This document shows positions 1-12,400 of a stretch of DNA of 64,000 nucleotides, piece after piece. The notes beneath the pieces were generated by a model that made no database searches, was not told the DNA's origin, and saw nothing but the letters and a program-made list of their open reading frames with translations. The DNA comes from Nematostella vectensis (lineage: Eukaryota > Cnidaria > Anthozoa > Actiniaria > Edwardsiidae). The stretch lies in NCBI RefSeq assembly GCF_932526225.1, contig NC_064040.1:3288181-3352180 (forward strand), written 5' to 3'. How positions within the stretch are numbered: position 1 is the first letter of the stretch; each line of letters starts with the position of its first letter. The translations under genes and the position numbers were made by a program.

Positions 1-239
1 TAAGTATTCATCACGAAATCTAAATACATTGTTTATTCTATTAAAACAATTCTTTATATGTACTTTTAAAGATAGTCTACATCACACTTTTTCAGCTAAT
101 AATTTACAGAATTAAGCTTTTGATGAAATTTTTCAAATACGAGATTCAAGAACCTCTCTCCTGTTGCCTAGTTGCATAAGTGTGAGACTATCACCTTCCA
201 AATAGTATTTGATCAGTTGTTCATTCAATCTCGGGCGAA

Positions 240-320
240 ATCCTACTCCACTTCCGGTATGTAGTTGGCGCCATGTCGTGCTGACACGCGATTGGTCAAT
301 TGTCTCAAGCACGTGCCAAT
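240..320 (+). promoter_or_regulatory. Putative promoter elements upstream of the kinectin/RRBP1-like gene
   Basis: Within about 220 bp of the first ATG lie an ETS-like CACTTCCGG (249-257), an inverted CCAAT box (ATTGG, 291-295), a CACGTG E-box (310-315) and a CCAAT (316-320). No TATA box is obvious. This mix is typical of broadly expressed metazoan genes. The motifs are seen; the function is inferred. Confidence 0.35.
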
Positions 321-465
321 CATAGAGCTGCGTATGCGCAGATCTTTTGGAATATTTGATCTTGCCAGTGTCTAGAGGAAAATTTTGGCTACAACTAAAA
401 ACTGGCCGGATTTCTTCTTTAATAGTTTACTGGGTTTTGCAGTTTTTCTGTTTCCTGAGAGAGAA

Positions 466-3400
466 ATGGAGCCAGTAATGTTGGCGGGTGCCGCCGTGGT
501 TGGCATAGTGGCAATTTCTTTGGTTCTTATTGCTTTATTCTCGTCCCGTGACGATGATTTCGATGACCACGTCGCCTTGCAAAGGGCCGGACTTGAAGCC
601 ACTGTCTCAAGCCGATCATCTTCCAAAACCACGAAAACGAAAAAGAAGTTTGTCAAATCCAAAAAGAAGCATTTAGACCACGATTCGTACAGTAGTGAGT
701 CCGCTGAAGCTTTAGACCAGGAAAATGCCAAAGAATTTAAAGATAACGCCGGCGAAGGAAATTCTGGGAAGAAATCCGACACAGGCGGAGAGAAGCCCAA
801 GTCAATTTTGAAGGAGCAAAAGAAGAAAGGAAAAAAACAAGTCGTCAAACAAGAACCTCCAACTCCAGCCGAAAGGAGAGCTCATTTTGAAGATGACTCT
901 GAAAATGTTGAAGAGGCGATAACGTCGGAAAAAGAAGAAACTAACGCTATTCCTATCACAATTGTACCGGAGCCTGTAATCGTACAAGAAATTACTCCCG
1001 TTACCGAAGCACAAGTCAGCTCTGAACCTCCAGCTACGAAGAAGAGCAAAAAGCAAAAAAACCCCAAGGAAAAACCTACTGCTTCAGGTTCGTACGAAAA
1101 TAGTTTCCACACGTTTCCCACGGGATTCGCGATGTGTGGGGGAGTGTGTTTTGATTTGTTATGGATCTCTGTGTTTCCCAGACATAAAGCTTAATTTAGC
1201 TGCAAGATGATAACATAGTTTTTCAGTGAATTATTAGCCATTTTAGTTGGTCCGTAAAGAATATGGCTAAGTATTATTAACAAACGGAAGTCGGCTACTC
1301 CTCATTTGCAATGCTTCTAGAGTGGCATCAACAAACACACAAATACATAGTACTGTTTGTGTAAACGTGGCATTATCCATAGAGTATATTACTGAATCGC
1401 CTTTCGGCTATTGGAAAACTCCATCTCACTTGTCTATTTGGAGATTTGATCGTGTTAAATTGTCACAAATATTATCTCAGGCAAGCAATTTCCACATATA
1501 ATAGGGGCTTTAGCCGATTTAAAGGTCACATTTAGAATAAATTATGCATGCAAAGTGTTTAAAAGCGAATGCTTTGTTCAGGAGCTTTGACACGGTTTTA
1601 CGGGCTACACAGACAATATGCATACAATGCCGTAATTCGATATACTTCCCGATTAATTGACTTGCACAATAACAAGTTAAAATCTTTTGTGTATGAATGA
1701 CTCTGAGGTAAACCCAATGTTTTAATCCACTATTGTTGTGGCCATATTGCCATTGTTCAGAAATTGTACTTCACAGGTACTAAGATTGTTCTAGATCCCG
1801 ACTCGTTGCTGAAGTAAAGTCAGGCAATTAATTGCTGTTGATGGCTCTGATTATCAATATGCCACATTATGACACCCATTATACACCCATCTGACTAATG
1901 ATTTGATAACCATTTGACATACATTTGACCTAAGTAGGTTTAGCTCCATGTGTTTGTTTCCATGGCTCCTAGGAATATTCAATATATACTCTATTTCAAA
2001 TGGTTTGTGCTCAATCTCCAGGTCTTACAGCAGTTTTCTCATTTAATTTATATTTCCAGTTGACACCAGGATTTTTCTTCCTTTGATAAATTTGTAAAAT
2101 TTTGTGAATCTTGTCAAAAAATTTCTGTCATTTTCCTGCTTACAGAGTTCTCCTGTGTGACTTTGCTCTCAATCACTTTTTCAGGAGAATTGAGTGTCCA
2201 CCGTCTGCGTGAGTCAATCAAGTCTGCGAACCTCAGTGCCTCGGAGCAGCAGGAGTTGATTGATGTGATGCTGAACAAGCAGGGTGATTCCACCCATTGG
2301 CAGGTTGGGGTCTGATGTTATTAGGGCTACGTACCACCTCTTTGACACACATACATACCACCTCTTTGACAAACATACATTCCACCTCTTTGACAAACAT
2401 ACATTCCACCTCTTTGACAAAGATGCATCCATTTCTATGATAATCTGCCAGTGTTGTCCAGAAAAAAGTAACCTAATAACTAATAAAAAGACTTGAGTAT
2501 TATAACTCTACAGTTTTTTTTAACTATTGGAGCTAAGAAAATTCAAATAAGATGAACTTTGGCTGGACCATTTTTCGCCAATCCCTAGCTATCTTAGACT
2601 TGCCGTTAGCCCAGGGCAAACCTGTTGTTAGCACGTGGTCCCTTATTGTTGTCAAACCTAGAGTGAAGTTGATTGTGGTGCAATAGAAATGGAATTTTAC
2701 TTTTATTATCATGTTCAATAAGTCAGTTCTTTGTACTGTTGAGCCAAACATTCAATGTATCCTTCTTGCTTTGATAGTCAACCACCAAGGGAGATGCAAC
2801 TGACCTTCTTCGCAAGCAACTTCAAGAGAAGGAGGCCCAACTTATGGAGGGTTAGTGGTCAGTCTGCCTACTTACATCTGATTTTTCCAGTTGTATTGTT
2901 TGAATGGGCTGCAGATTGAGGTTAGGTAGAGCTTCTACTAACAGCAGACATTTTTTTATAAGAACTGCTGGCCCATTTTTATCACCTCAGAAATGAACAT
3001 ACTAACTTACCATAAAAACAAAAATGTATCAGCTTTCCAAACAATGGTTTTTTGTACTGTAGCACTGCAGATAATGCAAAACTGATCAAACATGGTGTTT
3101 TTACTCTCTTTTGTGTTGTTTACAGGTTCCATCTTGCTTCTCTGATTCCCTTCTTAAGAGCTCTTTTTACTTTTTACAGTAATCACTGCAGTGACCTTTA
3201 CAGCACATAACTTGAAAGAAATATCAATGCATCTACTTTTGTGATTCTTTTTATGTTCCAGAGAAGAAACAGGCACAGAATGCTACTAACAAGCTCAGAG
3301 AATTAAGGTAAATACCGTTTAATATAAAAGAGAATCACCCTACAGTGTATATGCCATGACTTCTAGGTTTAAATATAGTAATGAGGTAGAGATGAAAAAG

Positions 3401-6400
3401 GAAAGTAGACAATTTAAACAATGATTTCATCTTTAGAGAGGAAATTCAACAAGAGAGACTAAAGCAGAAGAATCAACAGACAAATGCAAGTAACAAGATT
3501 GCTTCACAGGTAGGTTTAGAAACAGAAACTTCAGAGCCATCCATTTGCACACTCATGGGACTGATCCATTGAATAATTTTTAAAGCATTAGGGTTTTATT
3601 TGGAGCAGCACTCCTTTTCCTCAGAATTTTAGATACGGCTCCTTGGATGATGATACTAAAAATACTGATTAGCAACTGTCAGATTAAAACCCAACATCTG
3701 TTCCAACCTGTTTATCGTTAGACTTGCAACAGAACTTGTGTTATAAAGATATTGTCAAGTTTAAAACCAGTTTGAGCTTCCCCCTGCAAATTAGGGTCCC
3801 CTCTCAAATTAGCACCCATCCTAGGCGCTAATGCGACAATTTTTTAGGCTAAGGAGCTACAAGCCATGCAAGCTAGGATAAAGGCCAGTCATGAAAGCCA
3901 CACTGGAGAAGTCCAGGCGATGCAGACCCAACTGAGGCAATTCCAGGATTTAGTCAGTTCTGTCACCATGGTGAGTGGGTGCTGTACTTTCATTTATTTC
4001 ACTAAGATTTGTTATTGAACATAGTAAAAAGTTTCTAAAATCTAAAGGTGGAAAGAGAAGCGAGAGAGAATGTTTAACAAGAGATTTGTGTCAATCAACA
4101 TTATTCAACCCATTTTCCATCTTGTTTCACAGGAGAATGCTCAGCTTAAGAACGCCTCCATGAGGGCCCAACAACTGTGAGTTTCTTTCGTTTTTAATTC
4201 ATTTATTTATGCTGACCTCTAATATTGTTGACCTTGATCGGCCTTAAAGCAATGCGGACAAAGAGTCATTGACACTGGAACTGACCAAGCTACAGCAGAG
4301 CCACCGCCAGTTGAAAACAGATCTGGCTGCACGTGTAGAGCAACTGAAGCAGGTTGAAGGGCGGCGACAGATGCTGGAACAACAGCTAGCAGATGTTAGT
4401 GGCATGTCGGCAAACAAGGTAGAATGAAGCTACACAACATGTACAATACTATTATGTATATATTGCTTTAATCACACTTTTTCATCTATAAATACCAGCA
4501 TTTTGTGCATCTTTTCCATCAATTTGTCCTTTAGTTTGTTTTCTCATAGATATGAAGTGTTTATCCACTTTTGGATGTAAAAAGGGATCTCTATATTACT
4601 GATCCTTATCTTCACTTTCTTTTTCCACAGGATGCAGAGATGGCCCTTAACAAGCGACTTTCTGAAGTCAATGAAGAACTCAAGAAAGCAGAATCCAAGA
4701 ATGCCACACTAATTGGAGACCTCAGTTCTGCTCGTGAGTCGCTTAAAGAGAAGGAAGCCAACTGCAAAAAGCTGGAGCAACAGCTTGCTGAGGCTGTGGA
4801 TAGCAAATCTGTTAACAGTGACTCCATGAAGACCATAACTGCCAAATTGACGGAAGCAACAAACAGGGTGTCTGAGCTACAGAACATGTTTACATCAATG
4901 GAGACCCAGCTCCAGAAATCTCAGGAAAAACAGGTTGAAAAGGATAATCAAATTAAGGTATCTTTGTATTTCTGCTCATATCTTTATGGTAGTTGTATTT
5001 TCTTAATATAAAATTAACAGTGTCATCATTAAGTAAATGTCTAAGTCAAATGTAATTGATAAATGTTACCCTTTTTTGAAAATTTATTTTCCTTATGAGT
5101 GTTATTATTTTTATTCAGGAATTGGAACTGAAACTGAAACTTGCTCAAGAGGACCCTACACAGAATCATTCCCCTGTCAACAACCATGTTGAAGCTAGCG
5201 AGGTGAGGAAGGCTGGCTATTTGGTTATCTTTATAACCTTGAATAAAAGATGTTTATCTCAGCATTAACTATTTGCTGAATAATGCTAAAACCTGAAAAT
5301 TGATGCATTTTCTGTGCACAAGCATTGTTTAGTGGGTAAGAGCTTTTTTTGCCCCAAATTAGAAGCAACATACAGTATCTGAATGAATCACTCTGTTTTT
5401 TTTTTCTTACAGAATGGTCAAGTTAAAAGTCCTGCTGTCTCGTTACAAATTCATAATGAATTGCTCCAAGAAAAGGAGACTGCTATAAACAAGCTGAATG
5501 AAGAGTTGAGCAAGAGAGACCAAGAAATCATTAACATGAAAAATCTGGTTGACCAGGAAAAGAAAAAGAACAATGTACGTAGGTTGTTGCAGGAATGTGT
5601 TACATAATGCTAATGGCTAATCATTCTCTATCTGAATTAGCACTCTAGACTCCTGTTTTCCTCCATACTTTTCCTTCTTGTTCCTAACTATTTCTTGTGT
5701 AGAAGCTTTTCAGTGCCTTTATCTTTTGATTGTCCTAGCTACTGTGACAAAAAAAAAAACATTTTATTAATTTTAACTACTCTTCTACTTATTTGTCTCT
5801 TTTTTCTAAAAAGCTAAGGAGCATTGCGAATCTACAAAAATCCTTTCTCTGATGCCGATAGTGTGTTCATACTGTAGTGTGTTTTTGAAACTCAGGATCT
5901 TCGCATGAAGAACTGGAAAGCAATGGAGGCCCTTTCTACTGCTGAACAAAATACTCAATCATTAATTACCAAAGCTGTTCTGGCAGCCAAGGTATTTTGG
6001 GTTATTTTCAGCCCTTTGGTCTTTGTTTTCCTTTTTTTTTTCTTGTGATGCTATTCTTTGTTTTTGAATGAAAGCGTGCTCTAATGCTTTTTCCATCACT
6101 ATTGGCTTCTGCACCCTGTTGGCCTTTCCTACTGTGCTTTATTCACATTACACTAACAGCCAAACTGTGTACTTTAAAGATATGTTGCTAAAGCTCTTTT
6201 TGCTTGCATGTTGAAGTGTAAAGTATTTGATAAATATGCTTATGTAGTTGTTTGTTTGTCTGTTGTATTGCGTTTTTCCTTATTTGGCTCTTTAATTGAG
6301 TTCTTAAAGTAATAGTAAATTTCATTACAGTGTGTGACAGTTCTGCTCTAAAGTTAGGGACTAACAGTATGACTTTGGAGTGACAATGATGGAGGACATT

Positions 6401-9400
6401 CATTTTCAGTCTACACTAGTACAAGAGAACTCTGCAAGAGAACTCTTTTATTCTTCCAGCACACATAAAAATCTAACCTCTGTGCTTGAATTATCCCTTA
6501 GATGTGTAGTTGCTCCCTACTATTTTGTTCTTTCATGATTGAGGTTTCTTTTCTTTTCAGGCTGATGCTGCAAAGGAGGCATTAGCAAACAGGTATGCAA
6601 ATGACACCATCCAAACTGAGGCCAATGTTGTGCCCTCTTGTCGTCTGATTTGTTAGCTTTTTAAGCCCACAATAGAGAACATGTGCCGTACAATAATCCG
6701 CAGATTTAATATTCTACTCTTTAGTTCATGGGTTCTGCGAAGGCTCTTATCTTACAGTAGGAACAAATGCAACAAAAATATGATGTTGTTCAGACCATGA
6801 AATAATTATGTTCGAACCATGGCTAGAATAGGCATTATTAAGACTTGATGAAGAGGATGAAGCTCTTCTGCCACCAAAAATGTCCCATTCCAGACATTCC
6901 ATATTTGGTGTTTTGACAGGTTGCAGGCCTGTAAACCTATTGGTTGATATGAAAGCTGTAACAAGATGAGGTTTTAAACTAACAGTGCATAACATTTCTT
7001 AAGCTGTGATATAAAGGAAAAAGATGACCTCATCTCTAAGCTACAAGATGACTTGGACAATCAAAAGTCTGAGCTAAAGAAACTAGAAGGAATTGTAGAG
7101 CAACAGAAACAAAAAAATAATGTAAGTGTTTACTTAGATGTCTTTTAATCTTTCTTTATTTGTACAACATCAGACTTCTTATTAACATGTCTAATTTGCT
7201 TACTAAGTTTTCTACTGATCACCTAATATATATTTTTAAGGACCTCCGTGAGAAGAACTGGAAGGCTATGGATGCAGTCTCAGCGGCAGAGAGGTCTGTC
7301 GGTGAAAAAGTCAAGAACGCAGTTCAATCTGTCAAGGTGACCAGTTTGTCTGCACAAACCTGTTTGGATTACTTTTATGTATTATAAGAATAACAACAGT
7401 GTCCATAACTATTGGACCTGAGCAGTGACCTCAAAGACTGAGTGGGTAAACCTTACATACAGTACCGCTCTCGAACATGTGGACATATGTTCGCGAAATT
7501 GTTCGCGAATTTCGCGAACACCGTTCGCAAAATTTGCGAACAACGTTCGCGAACAGCTGATGTTCGCGAACACAGTGTTCGCGATCAGACCGGGACAAAC
7601 CGATTGACAAACGGGAACTCGTACCGTGTAACCGAAGACTTACAGTACTGATACTCACTTAAAATACATACAGGAGTTCTGCAAGCGATTCAAATAAATT
7701 GTTCGTGTAAAAGTCAGCTGAGAGCTATGGTTATCGTTAAAATCAGAAACAACAAATTCAGTTATAGTCTGATATGCCTTCAGTTCAATTATTTGTAGAC
7801 GATCAAGACAAGACACTTTCAAGTTTGAGAAACAAAGACGATAAAGATGGCGGATGAAAGCCAAAGCATGCAAAGGATTCGATCGTGCATTTACGAGGGC
7901 AGACACAGGCAAAAAAGTTAGTTTATTCTGAAAAGCTTGCCTCGAAGAGGGAAGGAATGTCGATCGCTTAATATTCTTCGAAGATTGTCGAATGTGACAA
8001 CTGCTAGCGAATACTTTTGAACAGCGGGAAGCCATTTATTTAACAAATACTTGTATTACACACGGGATAATTAATTTGGGGAAGGAATGCCGATCGCTTG
8101 ATATCCTTCGAAGATTTTCGAATGTGTGAAAATTGCTAGCGAAGAATTTTGAAATTCTATAATTGACAAATACTTGTAATAAACACGGGAGAAGGAATGC
8201 CGATCGCTTGATATCCTTCGAAGATTTTCGAATGTGTGAAAACTGCTAGCGAAGAATTTTGAAATTCTATTTGACAAATACTTGTAATAAACACGGGAGA
8301 AGGAATGCCGATCGCTTGATATCCTTCGAAGATTTTCGGATGTGTGAAAACTGCTAGCAAAGAATTTTGAAATTCTATTTGACAAATACTTATAATAAAC
8401 ACGGGAGAAGGAATGCTGATCGCTTGATATCCTTCGAAGATTTTCGAATGTGTGAAAACTGCTAGCGAAGAATTTTGAAATTCTATTTGACAAATACTTG
8501 TAATAAACACGGGAGAAGGAATACCGATTGCTTGATATCCTTCGAAGATTTTCGAATGTGTGAAAACTGCTAGCAGAGAATTTTGAAATTCTATTTGACA
8601 AATACTTGTAATAAACACGGGAGAAGGAATACCGATTGCTTGATATCCTTCGAAGATTTTCGAATGTGTGAAAACTGCTAGCAAAGAATTTTAAAATTCT
8701 ATTTGACAAATACTTGTAATAAACACGGGAGAAGGAATGCCGATCGCTTGATATCCTTCGAAGATTTTCGAATGTGTGAAAACTGCTAGGCATTCATTCC
8801 CCAAACTAATTCTCTGTCTAATACAAGTCTTTGTCAAATAAATGGCTTCTCGCTGTTCCAGCTGTTATTAAGCCCTGGATCACACGTTACCGTTCGTCAA
8901 ACCGTTTATTTTGCATCTGTTCGCGAACAGCGTGTTCGCAAACAGTCTATATGTTCGCAAATTGCGCGAACGTTGTTCGCGAAAGTTTCGCGAACAGTGT
9001 CCCTATGTTCGAGAGCGGTACTGTAGGAATCACAAAAAGTGTCAGTATCCCTACGTATGAGACAGGTCCTACTGGTGGTAGATACAGAATTTAACTAGGA
9101 TAGTGACAGATACAGAATTTAACTAGATACGAGTGACAGGCTACATATTATTCATAATATACATATTATCCATTGTTTTTAATTTCTAAACCTTAGATAA
9201 GACTCAGGTTTAAAATTCGCCATCGTTCTCTTTCGTTACTTAAAAGGTTTGACAGAAAAAACCCAGGTTTCTGTGGATGAAATGATGAACTTTTGTTTAT
9301 AATTATTATGTATTTAAACAACTGTTTCTGTATACAGGAGGAGCAAAGCAGATGTATTGATGAGGAACGAACTTCAATGAAGGTGTGTAGATGGAGATTA

Positions 9401-12400
9401 CCACTCTGGTCGTAGCCAGGACTTTACAGTGCTGGGGATCTTTTAGACCCTTGAATTATCAGTCGCCCTGGCTTTAAGGGGGTGTTTGTCCAAATGTTAA
9501 GTCAGTTTTTGTGAGTTTTTAGCTATATAATTTTTGTTTCATTTAACAGAATTTCCTGGCCTCATTGTACCCTGAGGTGGCTGTTGATTCTTCTCTGGTG
9601 AGTTTAGTTCCCCAAAATCAGTTCTTAGCTGATCCCTGTGTAGTGATTTACACCTTTGTTATTTACTGTTCACTTGATACTTAACACCAGGGACAGATGA
9701 CTCAACACATCGAATTAATTAATCCTTGTTTATTCTATTGCAGGCATTTGATGCCTGGTTGGCAGAGTACAAAAATAGTGTGTCTAATTTAAGCCCTTCA
9801 TCCAATCAGGTACAGAGGGGAATTCAATTTGAACCAGCAATCATAATATTTTAAGTTTTACCTTGTAGACCCCTCCCCCCCTTACTGTACATATGAATTT
9901 GTTACAGTGGAACCTGGAGTTTACAATATGCCTTGGGAGAAAGAAAATGTATCGTAACATCGAAATATCGTTGTAGAGAGGTTCTCGATTTTGCAATATA
10001 AAGAAAAATCCATTGAAAATATTGTTGTAGCGAGGTCGGGTTAATAATCAACCTTTACAAAGTAATAAAACTGTGCTCTTGAGTAAGACTGTTCAGTTAC
10101 TCTCTGTAAGACTGTAACCTGTCTTAACAAGATATATCAAGTCAAAAAATCGATTAACTGTAATGTACGTGTGTGGTGTCTTGTTTTTCTTCCTTTGTTG
10201 ATGTCAGAATCAGTAATATTATTGTATCGAGGTCAAAATTACACTTGGGAAAACAAATTTGGTAATATCGTAAAATCGAGAATATTGTTGTATCCAATAT
10301 CGTTAGATCAAGGTAATTTCTTATACATTTCACTGTTTATCAGCCGGGAGAAAGACACGCCATCCTAAAATCGAGGTTATCGTGGAATCCAGTATCGTAA
10401 AATCCAGGTTCCACTGTATACGGACAGAATGCCCAGCAAAACTAACCATAATGATCCAAAAGACTAAAACAGGGCTTCTGGAATTGCTGAATTATGTGGA
10501 AAATCAATCATTACGCGCTAAATTACGCGGGATTTTGCAATACATTTTTCTTTAAAAATCAAAACTTTGCAGGTTTTTTTACTGAATTACGCGCTAAATT
10601 ACACGGAATATCAACTGTAACGCCCAAACTACATTTTGTACCGAAGGAAAGCACGAAATAACTAGAAAATGTTAATTTTTTGTGTGAAAATATCTTAGGC
10701 AAGTTTTCATTGGCTCCTAGCCACCAGCCAATTAAGAAAGGTATTTTATTATTAGTCCTAGGCCTTCGCGATTTAGCAAAGAACGCCTAGTAGTTTTTAT
10801 TGTTTTTGAAATTCAGTTCGAAATATCGCACTCTTACGAAAAAATATATCTCTTTTTTATGAGAAATAGAGGTAAGAACCCTAAAAGAAAACATTAGCTG
10901 TGCACTTAAATGTTTTGTCTTTCAGAATTTAGCAAAATTATGCGGAAATTTGTGGACTACGCGGATTACGCGGAAAAAGCCAAAATACGCGCTTCCTCAC
11001 AAGCGCGTAATTCCAGAAGCCCTGCTAAAAGCGACTCCCGTTATCACAGACTTATTATTTTGGCCTCCTCTAAATCAGTGATGATCAGTGGTACAGTGAG
11101 AGTTGACTCTACATTCACTTGTTTTGTACACTTCACAGTTAACAACTGGAAGCTTTTTATTTTGCAAAATAAGTTGTTTGACAAAATGCTCAGACCTCTG
11201 AGATGTATGAGTAATTATTCGCTCATCTTCCTCTGTAAATAATGGCCTAACTACATTACAAAATCCTAAGGCAATTCTTCAAACTGGTGACATTCCTTCA
11301 CAGGATGATGAGGCTTCACATCAATTGGAAGAGGCGAAGCGAGAGTTGGAGCAAACACGAGAAAAATGTGCTCACTATAAAAATGGTCTTGAAGAGACTG
11401 TAAGTGACTAAAGTGCTGGCTGTTTTTGGCTATGGAATTCAGCTGGCTAAAATATTAAACTGTAATTTAATCTTTTTTTCTTGGCTTTTCAGGAGGCAAT
11501 GTTACGAAAGCTAGAAGCACACATAGAAAAAGAAATTACTACATGGGAACAAAAATACCAGGCAGCAGAAAAAGAACTACAATTAGTAAGTTTATTGCAT
11601 CTACGAAACAACAACTGCTAAAACAACAACAATGGCAACAATGACAGCAACAACAACATCTACATCATCAACAGCAACAACTTATACGAAAACTTATACA
11701 ATACAACAGGAACAGTTTCTACGATATCTGAAGCACCAACACCATATACAACACCAACAACATCTACAACAGCAACATACTGTATACAACACCAACAACA
11801 TCTACAAAAGCAAAATACTGTATACAACACCAACATCTACAACAACAAAATCAGTGGCAGCAACAAAATTAGAGATGTTAAAAAGACAGAGAGACAAGAA
11901 TGGCACAGGTGGTACATTTAGTTGGGGGATTGTTTTAGTGCATGCTGAAACTTGAATGTACACCATTTCCATCTCTCTACTGCCATACATCTTAAGGCTG
12001 CTACCATTTCAGTCTTAGCCTTAATATGTGTGTTTCTTTGTAGGCAAATTCAAGATTCTCAGATTTAGAAAGCGATCTTGCGCAGGCCAAATCTGCTGCT
12101 GATACACATCGAGAGAAAACAAATTCACTACAAAAAGAATTAGCAGAGGCGAAGTTATCAGAAAGCAAAGCGCTTAGAAAGGTCTCATCTCTTGAGGAGA
12201 CCCTCTCTAAGGCACCCGCCAATAGCAATGCATCTGAGAAGCTAGAACAATTAGAAAAAGAACTCTTAGAATCTCGAGAGAATGAAAAGAAATCTTCTGC
12301 CGCAGTAACAAGACTAGAAGGGCTTGAGAAAAACTTGTCAAGCATACGGGAGGAATTAGCCACAAAAGAGAAGGATATGGCCTCAACGGTAGGATAATAT

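Noticed and set aside
385..465. Upstream extension of the kinectin-like frame to 385
   Set aside because: The extension starts at a TTG, not an ATG. The first in-frame ATG is at 466, directly before the membrane helix.
8071..8793. Minus-strand ORF of 240 codons with 36-residue repeats
   Set aside because: It is produced by the 108-bp tandem array inside a MITE, with two frames open at once.
11632..11955. 107-codon Thr/Gln-rich ORF
   Set aside because: It is CAA/ACA microsatellite sequence in an intron between well-supported coding exons.
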